From CALACW01 sp963627915 (lineage in GTDB: Bacteria; Bacillota; Clostridia; Oscillospirales; Acutalibacteraceae), in assembly GCA_963627915.1 (NCBI GenBank), contig CAVGCY010000056.1:1-64000 (forward strand): a DNA stretch of 64,000 nt. Direction: 5' to 3'. The translations under genes and the position numbers were made by a program. The notes beneath the pieces were generated by a model. It saw nothing but the letters and a program-made list of their open reading frames with translations. It had not been told where the DNA came from and ran no database searches. Positions 25,252 through 34,088 of the stretch are shown in pieces; within the stretch, counting starts at the first letter, position 1; the number at the start of each line of letters is the position of its first letter.

Positions 25252-26145
25252 ATGAAGCATTACGAATCTATTATTATAGGTCATATTACAATTGACCACA
25301 ACATTGACCATCTCGGAAACGCGGTCGATGTAGTCGGAGGCGCGGTTAATTTTTCATCCGCTTCGGCATACGCTCTCGGACACAAGGTTGCCGCCGTTAC
25401 CCGTCTTAACGAAAAGGATTTCGGCAGACTTGACGAGTTTGCAATTCCCGGGGAGGATATCTATTGCATCCCCAGTCCTTCGTCATCAAATATGTATAAT
25501 AAGTATTTCACTCCCGACAAGGAACGCAGAGAATGCCGCTGCACGAGCGTAGGCACACCGTTTACGATTGACGATATCCCGTCGGATATAGAAGGGGATA
25601 TAATTCATTTTGCCGGACTTGTTTACGGCGATTATACGACGGAAATGATGATAGAGGCTTCAAAAAAAGCTCCTATCGCAGTTGACGTTCAGACATGCTT
25701 AAGACATGTAAGCGACGACGGCTCGATGTATTTTGAGGACTGGGCGGACAAGAAAAAGGTTCTCCCGTATGTCCGTTTCCTTAAAACCGACGCGGCGGAG
25801 GCTGAAATTCTTACGGGGCTTACAGACAGAAAAGAGGCGGCAAAGCTTCTTCACGAGTGGGGCGCAAAGGAAATTCTCATAACCCACAACACGGAGGTTC
25901 TTGCATACGACGGCGGAGAATTTTACACCTGTCCCATCAGAGCAAGGAATCTTTCGGGACGTACCGGCAGAGGCGATACGACGTTCGCGGCATATTATAC
26001 GGAAAGACTTACGTCAGATATGAAAACATCTCTTCTCTATGCGACGGCAACCGTTTCGGCGAAAATGGAAGCTCCCGGAGTTTATAAGGGAACGAGAAAG
26101 GATATCGAAGCGTATATCGATGAGTTCTATAAGGACATTAAGTAA
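25252..26145 (+). CDS. PfkB-family carbohydrate/nucleoside kinase
   Basis: The 297-residue protein has the PfkB layout: VVGGAVNFSSASAYALGHKV near the start (the GG sugar-binding turn), FLKTDAAEAEILTGL in the middle and the C-terminal signature GRTGRGDTTFAAYY, with the catalytic Asp in GRGDTT (the common form is GAGD). The substrate cannot be named; ribose, adenosine or fructose-type kinases share this pattern. It lacks the short two-strand lid detail needed to decide. AAGGAG precedes the ATG, 14 bases after tatD, so it is the third gene of the metG operon. A strong terminator at 26268 ends the unit. Confidence 0.8.
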   Translation: MKHYESIIIGHITIDHNIDHLGNAVDVVGGAVNFSSASAYALGHKVAAVTRLNEKDFGRLDEFAIPGEDIYCIPSPSSSNMYNKYFTPDKERRECRCTSVGTPFTIDDIPSDIEGDIIHFAGLVYGDYTTEMMIEASKKAPIAVDVQTCLRHVSDDGSMYFEDWADKKKVLPYVRFLKTDAAEAEILTGLTDRKEAAKLLHEWGAKEILITHNTEVLAYDGGEFYTCPIRARNLSGRTGRGDTTFAAYYTERLTSDMKTSLLYATATVSAKMEAPGVYKGTRKDIEAYIDEFYKDIK

Positions 26146-26267
26146 TAACCTCACGAAATACAATCCAAGTTAGAGATTTGGCGTGTTTCTCAGAATATTG
26201 AATCATACCGCTTCGGCGCAACGCGCTTTAGCGACATGGTTCGATATAAATTGTTAAACAGAAAAAT

Positions 26268-26307
26268 AACAGCGGAACGCAGGAATAAAATCTGCCGTTT
26301 CGCTGTT
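26268..26307. terminator. Bidirectional terminator after the metG operon
   Basis: AACAGCGGAACG pairs with CGTTTCGCTGTT (12 pairs, one G-U) followed by TATTATTAT. It separates the plus-strand operon from the convergent glpQ-like gene. Confidence 0.7.
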
Positions 26308-26339
26308 TATTATTATAAGCTGTAAAATAAAAAATGAAT

Positions 26340-27062
26340 TTATCTCAGGACTTCAATCATTCTGTCCGGGAAGTTTCCGATAAGCGAATCAACGCCCATA
26401 TCGGCAAGACGCTTGATATCTTCGTACTCGTTGACCGTCCAGGTATTAACCTCTCTGCCCGCGTTCTTCATTTCGGCGTAGTGATCCGGCGTAAGGTTTC
26501 TGAAAATCGGGTGAACGCATTCAACGCCGTGACTTTTTGTATATTCGCCCATGCCGATAATCCAGCTCTCAATAAGGAAGCCCAGCTTAATCGACGGGTC
26601 GTATTCCTGACAGCGCATAATGGTAAAATGGTTGAACGATGAAAGAATGATTCTGTCCGAAAGAGAAAATTCGTGAATCATATCGATAACGGCTTTTTCG
26701 ATTCCGGGATATTCGAATATTCCCGTCTTAAGCTCGATATTGGTGATGAATCCGGGGACATCCTTTATAAATTCAAAGTACTCCCTGAGCGTCGGAATGC
26801 GCTGAAATTCGTACTTTCCCTTAAAATTGCCGTAAAAATCGAATTTGCAAAGCTCGTCATAAGTCATATCGCGGATAAGTCCCGTTCCGTTGCTCGTTCT
26901 GTCAATCGATTCGTCGTGGCAGATAACGAGAACGCCGTCCTTGGTAAAATGAACGTCGTTTTCGATTCCGTCCGCGCCGATTTCAACCGCTTTTTTGAAT
27001 GCAAGCATAGTATTTTCGGGATATTTTCCGCTGAATCCTCTGTGTGCGAATATCTTTGACAT
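26340..27062 (-). CDS. Glycerophosphodiester phosphodiesterase
   Basis: Hydrolyses glycerophosphodiesters to sn-glycerol-3-phosphate and an alcohol. The 240-residue protein starts FAHRGFSGKYPENTMLAF (catalytic His, metal Glu), continues GADGIENDVHFTKDGVLVICHDESIDRTSNG (the E-N-D-V metal ligands and second His), and has IELKTG and the C-terminal VNTWTVNEYEDIKRLADMGVDSLIGNFPD, all standard GDPD landmarks. No signal peptide, so it is cytoplasmic and probably recycles phospholipid headgroups. GAGGT precedes the ATG. It is a single gene, convergent with the metG operon. Confidence 0.92.
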   Translation of the reverse strand: MSKIFAHRGFSGKYPENTMLAFKKAVEIGADGIENDVHFTKDGVLVICHDESIDRTSNGTGLIRDMTYDELCKFDFYGNFKGKYEFQRIPTLREYFEFIKDVPGFITNIELKTGIFEYPGIEKAVIDMIHEFSLSDRIILSSFNHFTIMRCQEYDPSIKLGFLIESWIIGMGEYTKSHGVECVHPIFRNLTPDHYAEMKNAGREVNTWTVNEYEDIKRLADMGVDSLIGNFPDRMIEVLR

Positions 27063-27205
27063 ATATATAACCTCTTTTGTTTTTATGGTACTTTAAATAT
27101 AAATCATAGCTGTCCGGAAGTCAAGAGGAACAATATTTCGATATGTCCGGATAACAATATTTTAACGGAACAATTTAACCGATTTAACGTTTTTTTAAAA
27201 AATCT

Positions 27206-27234
27206 TTGACAAACGGCGCGTTATATGATATTAT
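27206..27234 (+). promoter_or_regulatory. Promoter of rpsO
   Basis: TTGACA (27206-27211), 17 bp, TATTAT (27229-27234). Confidence 0.75.
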
Positions 27235-27240
27235 AAATAC

Positions 27241-27348
27241 GCTAATGCCCGAGCCTCGGATATGGGAGACAGGCTTTTTAATGAAAAGCGGTTTCACCCG
27301 CCCTGTCTGGGACTTGCGGTTATGCAAATATTTTAAGAGGTGAAAAAA
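27241..27348 (+). ncRNA. Structured rpsO leader, possible S15 autoregulatory element
   Basis: Between promoter and start lie about 110 bases with GACAGGC (27268-27274) pairing with GCCCTGTC (27301-27308) and an inner AAAGCGG/CCGCC-type stem. In several phyla S15 binds its own leader to block translation; location and structure fit, the exact motif was not verified. Confidence 0.5.
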
Positions 27349-27612
27349 ATGACTCAGGCAGAGAAACAGGCAATTATGGCAGAGTATGCCACCCATGAGG
27401 GCGATACAGGTTCGCCCGAGGTGCAGATCGCTGTTCTTACAAAGAGAATAGCCGACCTTACCGAGCATCTCAAGACTAACCAGAAGGATCATCATTCAAG
27501 ACGCGGACTTCATAAGATGGTTGGTCACAGAAGAAACCTTCTTGCATATCTTCAGAAGACCGATATCGAAAGATACCGTTCTATCGTTGCAAGACTCGGA
27601 CTTCGTAAATAA
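27349..27612 (+). CDS. rpsO: Ribosomal protein S15
   Basis: The 87-residue protein binds 16S rRNA and helps assemble the small subunit platform. It contains the universal core GDTGSPEVQIAVLTKRIADL, the KDHHSRRGLHKMVGHRRNLL stretch that contacts rRNA, and the end YRSIVARLGLRK. I chose ATG 27349, with GAGGTG about six bases upstream; an upstream GTG at 27340 overlaps this ribosome site. Length is one residue short of the usual 88. The gene lies upstream of pnp, as in most bacteria, and a structured leader suggests feedback control. Confidence 0.97.
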   Translation: MTQAEKQAIMAEYATHEGDTGSPEVQIAVLTKRIADLTEHLKTNQKDHHSRRGLHKMVGHRRNLLAYLQKTDIERYRSIVARLGLRK

Positions 27613-27622
27613 TTGTCAACAC

Positions 27623-27650
27623 GGGCGGCGCGCTTTTCGGTTCGCCGCCC
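27623..27650 (+). terminator. GC-rich hairpin after rpsO
   Basis: GGGCGGCG pairs with CGCCGCCC around a 12-base loop. No T-run follows, so it may slow or process the rpsO-pnp transcript rather than end it. Confidence 0.45.
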
Positions 27651-27697
27651 TGAAATCAATTTAACGAGGAGCTTTCGCCGGAAAATGTTTAATGTAT

Positions 27698-27745
27698 AAT
27701 GTACAATTCAGAGTCCGTTTTTTTGCGGATTGTGAATTGTACATT
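27698..27745. repeat. 48-bp imperfect palindrome between rpsO and pnp
   Basis: AATGTACAATTCA and TGAATTGTACATT are perfect 13-bp arms around a centre with GTCCG, a T-run and CGGAT that can pair further. It looks like a small mobile or REP-type palindrome; no second copy is in the window. Confidence 0.6.
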
Positions 27746-27798
27746 GACGGAAAATATCCGTGCGAAGTCTCCCGAATTTAAGAAAAGGAGATAAAACA

Positions 27799-29985
27799 AT
27801 GTTTGAAGACTACAAGGTATTCAAAACCGAGCTTGCCGGCAGACCCCTCGTTGTGGAAACGGGTAAAATGGCACAGCTTGCAGGCGGTTCATGTCTTATC
27901 AGATACGGTGAGACGGAAATTCTTTGTACCGCCACAATGTCGGACAAGCCCAGAGAGGGTGTGGATTTCTTCCCCATGTCGATTGACTTTGAGGAGAAGC
28001 TCTATTCGGTAGGTAAAATTCCCGGCTCTTTTCAGAGAAGAGAGGGCAAGGCGAGCGAAAAGGCTGTTCTTGCCGCCCGTGTTATCGACAGACCTATCCG
28101 TCCCCTCTTTCCCAAGGATATGAGAAACGACGTGGGCATCGTAGCTACCGTTATGTCGGTAGACCCCGACTGTCTGCCCGAAATTACCGCCATGATAGGC
28201 GTTTCCGTCGCGCTTTCCATTTCCCCGATTCCGTGGGCGGGTCCCATCTCGGGCGTTTCGGTCGGACTTGTTGACGGCGAGTACGTTATCAATCCCACAG
28301 CTTCGCAGAGAGAGAAGAGCGAGATGGCGGTTACCGTCGCTTCGACAGACGAGCTTATCGCAATGATTGAGGCGGGCGCGAATGAAATTGATAACGATAC
28401 CATGTTCAACGGTATTATGTTCGCTCATAAGGAGAATCAGAAAATCGTTGAATTTATAAAGGGTATTCAGGCTGAAATCGGCAAAAAGAAGGTTGAATTT
28501 GTATCAAACGATCCTTCTCATGAGCTTTTTGAGGCTGTTAAGGATTTTGCAATCGATGATGTTAAGGCTGCTCTTGACACGGATGACAAGAGAATAAGAG
28601 ATGAGAGGCTTCTTCCGATTTATGAGAGAGTTCATGCGGAATTTGATGAGAAGTTCCCCGAAGAAGCCGAAAAAATCGACGACTGTATGTATAAATTGCA
28701 GAAATATATCGTACGCCGCTGGCTTCTTGACGACGGTAAGCGAGTAGACGGCAGAGGTCTTGACGATATGCGTCCGCTTAACGCTCAGGTTGATTTGCTT
28801 TCAAGAGTTCACGGCTCCGGTATGTTTACAAGAGGACAAACTCAGGTTCTTACCGTTGCAACTCTCGGCGCGGCGCGTGACGCTCAGCTTCTTGACGGTA
28901 TAGATGATGAGGAAACCAAGAGATATATTCATCATTATAATTTCCCGTCATACTCCGTCGGTGAAACGAAACCCTCCAGAGGCCCCGGCAGACGTGAGAT
29001 CGGACACGGCGCGCTTGCCGAAAGAGCGCTTCTTCCCGTTATTCCTTCCGTTGAGGAGTTTCCCTATACGATAAGACTTGTTTCCGAGGTTCTTTCCTCG
29101 AACGGTTCGACGTCGCAGGCTTCCATCTGCGGTTCGACGCTTGCTCTTATGGCGGCAGGCGTTCCCATCAAGGCTCCCGTAGCCGGTATTTCCTGCGGTC
29201 TTGTAACAGAGGGCGACCGCTTTATTACCATGGTTGATATTCAGGGTCTTGAGGATTTCTTCGGCGACATGGACTTTAAGGTAGGCGGAACGAAGAAGGG
29301 TATCACCGCTATTCAGATGGATACAAAGGTTCACGGTCTTACGCCCGAGATTGTTAAGGAAGCTTTTGAAAAGACATATAAAGCCCGCTGCAAGATACTC
29401 GACGAGGTAATGCTTCCCGTTATTCCCGAGCCGAGAGCGGAGCTTTCAAAATATGCTCCCAAGATGCTTACCACGAAGATTGACGTTGACAAAATCGGTG
29501 ACGTTATCGGCAAGCAGGGCAAGGTTATACAGAAGATATGCGCAGAGTGCAACTGTAAGGTTGATGTTGAGGAGGACGGTTCAATATTCATCACCGCAAC
29601 GGATATCGACGACGCGCACAGAGCTCTCGATATTATCGAGACTATAGCAAAAGATCCTGAGGTCGGCGCGATTTACAAGGGCGTTGTAACCAGACTTATG
29701 TCATTCGGCGCGTTCGTTGAGATTGCTCCCGGCAAGGAGGGTCTTGTACACATCAGCCAGCTTGACGTCAAGAGAACCGAAAAAGTCGAGGATGTCGTAA
29801 CCGTAGGCGATGAGATTATCGTAAAGGTTCTTCCCGTAGACGATCAGGGCAGACTTAACCTTTCAAGACGCGACGCTCTTATTGAGGTCGAGGGACTTGT
29901 CCCCGAAAATAACGTTTCGGACACTCCGAGAAAACCGCGCAGGGATTTCAAGGGCGGAAGAGACAGAAGACACGGTAAAGACTGA
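27799..29985 (+). CDS. pnp: Polynucleotide phosphorylase
   Basis: Phosphorolytic 3'-5' exoribonuclease in mRNA decay. The 728-residue protein has two RNase PH-like domains (GGSCLIRYGETEILCTA; RTRGQTQVLTVATLG-type MFTRGQTQVLTVATLGAARD), the linking helical region, GRREIGHGALAERALLPV, a KH domain near 560-620 (IGDVIGKQGKVIQKI) and an S1 domain near 625-695 (GAIYKGVVTRLMSFGAFVEI). The C-terminal tail is short and basic (PRKPRRDFKGGRDRRHGKD). AAGGAG stands seven bases before ATG 27799. It sits after rpsO in the classical order, with its own intergenic region. Confidence 0.97.
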   Translation: MFEDYKVFKTELAGRPLVVETGKMAQLAGGSCLIRYGETEILCTATMSDKPREGVDFFPMSIDFEEKLYSVGKIPGSFQRREGKASEKAVLAARVIDRPIRPLFPKDMRNDVGIVATVMSVDPDCLPEITAMIGVSVALSISPIPWAGPISGVSVGLVDGEYVINPTASQREKSEMAVTVASTDELIAMIEAGANEIDNDTMFNGIMFAHKENQKIVEFIKGIQAEIGKKKVEFVSNDPSHELFEAVKDFAIDDVKAALDTDDKRIRDERLLPIYERVHAEFDEKFPEEAEKIDDCMYKLQKYIVRRWLLDDGKRVDGRGLDDMRPLNAQVDLLSRVHGSGMFTRGQTQVLTVATLGAARDAQLLDGIDDEETKRYIHHYNFPSYSVGETKPSRGPGRREIGHGALAERALLPVIPSVEEFPYTIRLVSEVLSSNGSTSQASICGSTLALMAAGVPIKAPVAGISCGLVTEGDRFITMVDIQGLEDFFGDMDFKVGGTKKGITAIQMDTKVHGLTPEIVKEAFEKTYKARCKILDEVMLPVIPEPRAELSKYAPKMLTTKIDVDKIGDVIGKQGKVIQKICAECNCKVDVEEDGSIFITATDIDDAHRALDIIETIAKDPEVGAIYKGVVTRLMSFGAFVEIAPGKEGLVHISQLDVKRTEKVEDVVTVGDEIIVKVLPVDDQGRLNLSRRDALIEVEGLVPENNVSDTPRKPRRDFKGGRDRRHGKD

Positions 29986-30002
29986 TAATATTAAAATAAA
30001 AC

Positions 30003-30031
30003 AGGGGCTTCGGACTTTTCGAAGCCCTTTC
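30003..30031 (+). terminator. Terminator of pnp
   Basis: GGGCTTCG and CGAAGCCC around a 7-base loop, then TTTC. Confidence 0.75.
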
Positions 30032-30212
30032 ATACTGTCAATAAGCACCTGAACCGCGTCTTTAAAGGACTTGTTATGTAAAATATTCTAATTCTTAAAT
30101 AAAATGCCCGGAAACATGATGATTTCGGGACATTTGCTTTTTTTCAGTCGACTGAATCGTAGACAAATACTGAAGTAAAAGATGTAAATTCGTTGAAGTT
30201 TTCGACAAAATC

Positions 30213-30247
30213 AAAGAACCGCCCGGCTTTAATCCGAGCGGTTCTTT
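30213..30247 (-). terminator. Terminator of the LRR/dockerin gene
   Basis: AAAGAACCGC and GCGGTTCTTT arms flank the hairpin 20 bases past the stop at 30267; usable in both directions. Another hairpin (AAATGCCCGGAAA/TTTCGGGACATTT, about 30102-30136) lies between it and pnp. Confidence 0.75.
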
Positions 30248-30266
30248 CACTTATTATTACTATCAA

Positions 30267-33101
30267 TTATATAACAGTTGTTTGAAGTCTTGCCGAGAAT
30301 CTGAGGACGCTTCTTGCCTCCTTGGCTGTAACCTTTGTGTTCGAGTCAAGGTCTGCGGCAAGGCGAACCGTATCTGACGGACTGTCGAGCTTTGCGGAAA
30401 TTCGTAGTATCAGTCTTGCGTCCGCGGCAGTAATCTTTCCGTTGGAGTCGAGGTCGCCGAGCAGAATAACGGTATATGTTTCTCCGTTAGCCGTCACGGC
30501 GTCCGAAGTCGCTACTTTATCATCGTCAGAATTTTTAATATCGGGCGCGGTTTTGAACAGTCCTTTAAATTCCGCATATGAAAGTCCTGCCGATTTGGGC
30601 GGAACGACCTTAAAGCATTTTGCTGATTCGTCCATGGAAACGCCTGTTTCGCCTTCTTTTATTTCAACTTTCTGTGTGACGGTGTTTTTATTTGTATTAT
30701 CCGTCTTGGTAGTTTCGGTAGTGGCGGGTTTCGTTGTTGTTTCGTCTGTTGAGAGTGCGGGAATCTCCTCGTTTCTCGTTTCTCCGCAGGTGTTGCATGT
30801 GTATTTCAAAACGCCTTTTCTTGTCTTTGTTGCGGGTCTTGCTATAACGCCGTCATCCCACTTGTGACCGAGAGCCGGAATTTTCTCAGAATATGAATTG
30901 CCGCAGACGGTACATGTGTATACATTCGCGCCGTCCTCGGTGCATCCGGCAGGAGTTGTTTGTTTTTCGTAGGTGTGACTGACTGTATCCGTATAAGCGT
31001 CCTTTATTTCCTCAGAGCATACCGAACACTTATGAAGGGTATAACCTTTATCCTTGCATGTGGGGGCTATGACGGTATCGACATAGCTGTGTCCCGTTGC
31101 GGGAAGATCGGTTTTCTGCTCGAATCCGCAGACGGTGCATTTCTCCGTCCTGTATCCCGCTTCGGTACATGTCGGATTGACAGTTTCCGTTGTTTCGAAT
31201 ACATGAGCGTTAAGATCCGTTACAACGCTGTCCGTGTACTCATCGCCGCAGGCAGAACACTTATGAAGGGTATAACCTTTATCCTTGCATGTGGGGGCTA
31301 TGACGGTATCGACATAGCTGTGTCCCGTTGCGGGAAGATCGGTTTTCTGCTCGAATCCGCAGACGGTGCATTTCTCCGTCCTGTATCCCGCTTCGGTACA
31401 TGTCGGATTGACAGTTTCCGTTGTTTCGAATACATGAGCGTTAAGATCCGTTACAACGCTGTCCGTGTACTCATCGCCGCAGGCAGAACACTTGTGAACG
31501 GTATAGCCCTTATCCTTGCATGTGGGGGGGACTACGGTATCAACATAGCTGTGTCCCGTTGCGGGAAGATCGGTTTTCTGCTCGAATCCGCAGACAGTGC
31601 ATTTCTCCGTCTTATATCCCGCTTTTGTACATGTCGGCTCGACAAGCTTGGTCGTTTTGAATACGTGAGCGTTACGATCCGTTACAATACTGTCTTTATA
31701 TTCGCTGCCGCATAAGGAGCATTTGTGAATTGTATATCCGTCGGTCGAGCATGTGGGGGCTATGACGGTATTGACGTATTTATGTCCCGTTTTAGTAAGA
31801 ACCGATGTCTGAACCTTACCGCAAACAGAGCATTTTTCTGTTTTTGAGCCGTCCTTTGTGCATGTCGCGGCAACGGTTTTTGTTACCGTATATTTATGGT
31901 TTGCGAGATTGCTTAACTCGTTATCCTTATATTCCTTCGCACATATCGCGCACTTGTGAAGCGTATAACCCTTTGTCGTGCAGGTGGACGCAACTGCGGT
32001 CGATGAGTACGAATGAAGGTTAACGTTCTTAAGCGTCGCTGTCTCGTATTCCTTTTCCGTGCCGCTGACGCTCATATGCGAAGGCTCTGCGGAGAAGTCC
32101 GCGCTGTCCTGAACGGCAAGACTTGTCGAAACGTTAAACGCAAGTTTAATAAGAGAACCCGAATCCGCGCTCATGCCGTTTTCGAGCATAACGGAAACGA
32201 CAAGCTTACCGGCGGAGGGTGAATTTACCGCGATATTGTCATTGCTGATCTCGGATGAAGCCGATACCGCCGAATTGTTTACATATGCCATCTTTGCGGA
32301 ATTGTATGTAACGGTGAACATACCGGATTCAAATCCCTTTGAGCCGTCGAGCGAAACGGTAAGCTCAAGTTTTTTAGTGCTCATGTTGAATCCCGCGGAA
32401 AGAGATATGCTGTTTGTATAGTTAGTCTTTATACCGTTATTTGTACAGAATGTATCGGCATAAGAACCCTTCGAGCATGTTACGACAAGATTGCTGCAGC
32501 CTGAAAACGCTGTCGAATCTATATGTATAACGCTGTCGGGAAGCGTTATCGATTTTAGTCCGGAATTTGCAAAAGCTTTTGAATCGATTCTCTCGACGGC
32601 CGGGAGCGATACGCTTGTAAGAGCGGAACAGCCCTCAAATGCCGACTCGCGGATTATCGTAACCGCAGGGAGAGTTAAACTTGACAGCTTTTTTTCATTC
32701 GCAAACGCATGATGTCCGATTTTTTTAATTGAAGCGCTGCACGTTACCGTTGTAACCTCGCCGAGGTTTGCGAATGCGTACGAGCCTACCGACGTAGTGC
32801 CGTTGACGCTGACGATTTTTGTAATGTCTCTTACGTTGTATCTTGTCGGTATCTTCAATTTTCCGACATAATACCACACGGTTTTATCGTGCCACGGAGT
32901 GTCGTTGGACGACTGATAGTTTGTCATCATGGCGTCCGAAGAACCCGAGCCGGAAATGAAAATTTTGTATGAGTCCTTTTGGTACTCCCAGTTAGTGTTT
33001 GTACCGCATGATTCCGCCGCAAATACCGTAACAGGCATAACGGTGACGAGCATAAGGATTGTCATAACGATACAGATAACTCTTTTAAACTTTTTCTGCA
33101 T
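30267..33101 (-). CDS. Large secreted protein: BspA-type LRR, cohesin-like domain, CxxC repeats, C-terminal dockerin
   Basis: A 944-residue exported protein. Signal peptide 1-29 (VTVFAAES); BspA-type leucine-rich repeats at about 95-205 (IKKIGHHAFANEKKLSSLTL; IRESAFEGCSALTSV); a cohesin-like beta domain at about 235-360 (FESGMFTVTYNSAKMAYVN; ADSGSLIKLAFNV); then five or more 77-residue repeats each with two CxxC knots (HKCSACGDEYTDS; EKCTVCGFEQKTDLPATGHS); a Thr-rich linker; and two dockerin repeats at the end (GDLDSNGKITAADARLILR; ADLDSNTKVTAKEARSVLR). Likely a surface or matrix scaffold for binding rather than an enzyme. A protein with both cohesin-like and dockerin parts could chain with others (inference). 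Confidence 0.8.
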   Translation of the reverse strand: MQKKFKRVICIVMTILMLVTVMPVTVFAAESCGTNTNWEYQKDSYKIFISGSGSSDAMMTNYQSSNDTPWHDKTVWYYVGKLKIPTRYNVRDITKIVSVNGTTSVGSYAFANLGEVTTVTCSASIKKIGHHAFANEKKLSSLTLPAVTIIRESAFEGCSALTSVSLPAVERIDSKAFANSGLKSITLPDSVIHIDSTAFSGCSNLVVTCSKGSYADTFCTNNGIKTNYTNSISLSAGFNMSTKKLELTVSLDGSKGFESGMFTVTYNSAKMAYVNNSAVSASSEISNDNIAVNSPSAGKLVVSVMLENGMSADSGSLIKLAFNVSTSLAVQDSADFSAEPSHMSVSGTEKEYETATLKNVNLHSYSSTAVASTCTTKGYTLHKCAICAKEYKDNELSNLANHKYTVTKTVAATCTKDGSKTEKCSVCGKVQTSVLTKTGHKYVNTVIAPTCSTDGYTIHKCSLCGSEYKDSIVTDRNAHVFKTTKLVEPTCTKAGYKTEKCTVCGFEQKTDLPATGHSYVDTVVPPTCKDKGYTVHKCSACGDEYTDSVVTDLNAHVFETTETVNPTCTEAGYRTEKCTVCGFEQKTDLPATGHSYVDTVIAPTCKDKGYTLHKCSACGDEYTDSVVTDLNAHVFETTETVNPTCTEAGYRTEKCTVCGFEQKTDLPATGHSYVDTVIAPTCKDKGYTLHKCSVCSEEIKDAYTDTVSHTYEKQTTPAGCTEDGANVYTCTVCGNSYSEKIPALGHKWDDGVIARPATKTRKGVLKYTCNTCGETRNEEIPALSTDETTTKPATTETTKTDNTNKNTVTQKVEIKEGETGVSMDESAKCFKVVPPKSAGLSYAEFKGLFKTAPDIKNSDDDKVATSDAVTANGETYTVILLGDLDSNGKITAADARLILRISAKLDSPSDTVRLAADLDSNTKVTAKEARSVLRFSARLQTTVI
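31030..32184. repeat. Five tandem 231-bp coding repeats; two copies identical
   Basis: A recognisable block recurs at 31030, 31261, 31492, 31723 and 31954, exactly 231 bp apart (77 codons). Units 31030-31260 and 31261-31491 are identical base for base, a recent duplication; the others have diverged. Copy number is probably variable between strains, and assemblies may collapse it. Confidence 0.85.
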
Positions 33102-33250
33102 TGTAGTTTCCTCCGTTCCCGGATAATATATGTTAATTTATATTATAAATTATAACGAATTAAAAATCAAGACAATATTTTCCCAAATAATTTTAATTTA
33201 TTTGTTGTATTTGCGATAATTTTCTGCTACAATTAAAAAAGGTGAACATG

Positions 33251-34063
33251 ATGAAGAACGATAATGCGCCTAACGCGTCCGTATATATCGGCGCCGCAAT
33301 ATTTATAAATTTTGTCCTGTTTTTGGTAAAATTGTATGTCGGGCTTACTTCGTCGAGCATATGCATTTACTCCGACGCAATAAACAATATGACGGATACG
33401 CTTGCGTGCTCGCTTGCCCTTGCGGGAAGCGTTATAATGAAAAAAGGAGTGACGGACGAGTATCCGAACGGTTATAAAAATGCAGAACAGCTTGTAGGAT
33501 TTGTAATGGCGGCTCTCATTGCGGTGACGGGCGGATATTTTGCATATTCGGCTCTTGAACGTTTTTTGTATCCGAGGCCGGTAAATTTTCTGGTAAAGCA
33601 CGCTGTTTTACTCGGCGTTACCATAATTGTAAAGCTTGCGATGGGCGTTGTGTTTAAAAAAGCTGCCGATAAATCCGGTTCCGTCATGCTTAAAACCGTA
33701 TATATAGACAGCTTCGCCGATTCGGGAGTTACCGCGATGACATTGATGTCTTTTGTAATGAGTAATTTTTCCGGTATCAGAATCGACGCCGTTTTCGGAC
33801 TTGCAATAAGCGTTGTTATAATAGTAAACGCCGTAAAACTGTTAAAAAGCTCGGCGCAGACCCTTATGGGCAGAACAGACCCCGAAATAAAAAGAAGTAC
33901 GGAAAAGCTGCTCAATGAAAATTCGTTTGAAATAAAAGAGATAAACCTATTTCCTTCTCCGGACGGTACTGTCGTTACGGCGGCGGCGGACGGCGGAAAA
34001 AACAAAGAGGAAGTCATATGCAAAGCCCGGGAGACTCTCGGCGTAAAATTGTATTTCAATTAA
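33251..34063 (+). CDS. Cation diffusion facilitator family transporter
   Basis: Exports divalent metals across the membrane in exchange for protons. The 270-residue protein has about five or six transmembrane segments. The first metal-site helix reads ICIYSDAINNMTDTLACSLAL and the second YIDSFADSGVTAMTL, keeping the paired Asp residues but with Y where many zinc transporters have H, which hints at manganese or iron rather than zinc. A cytoplasmic C-terminal tail (about 205-270) is short. ATG 33251 suits GGTG (33241-33244) better than ATG 33248. A promoter TTGTAT-17-TACAAT lies directly upstream. The phosphoesterase gene follows by 25 bases. Confidence 0.82.
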   Translation: MKNDNAPNASVYIGAAIFINFVLFLVKLYVGLTSSSICIYSDAINNMTDTLACSLALAGSVIMKKGVTDEYPNGYKNAEQLVGFVMAALIAVTGGYFAYSALERFLYPRPVNFLVKHAVLLGVTIIVKLAMGVVFKKAADKSGSVMLKTVYIDSFADSGVTAMTLMSFVMSNFSGIRIDAVFGLAISVVIIVNAVKLLKSSAQTLMGRTDPEIKRSTEKLLNENSFEIKEINLFPSPDGTVVTAAADGGKNKEEVICKARETLGVKLYFN

Positions 34064-34088
34064 TAATAACGATAATGGAGGCATACTG

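Noticed and set aside
26148..26267. Possible small gene between the sugar kinase and glpQ-like gene
   Set aside because: No frame longer than a few dozen codons with a ribosome site; only the terminator is supported.
30960..31715. 251-codon plus-strand frame across the 231-bp repeats
   Set aside because: Reverse image of the CxxC repeats; its own repeats only mirror those of the real gene.
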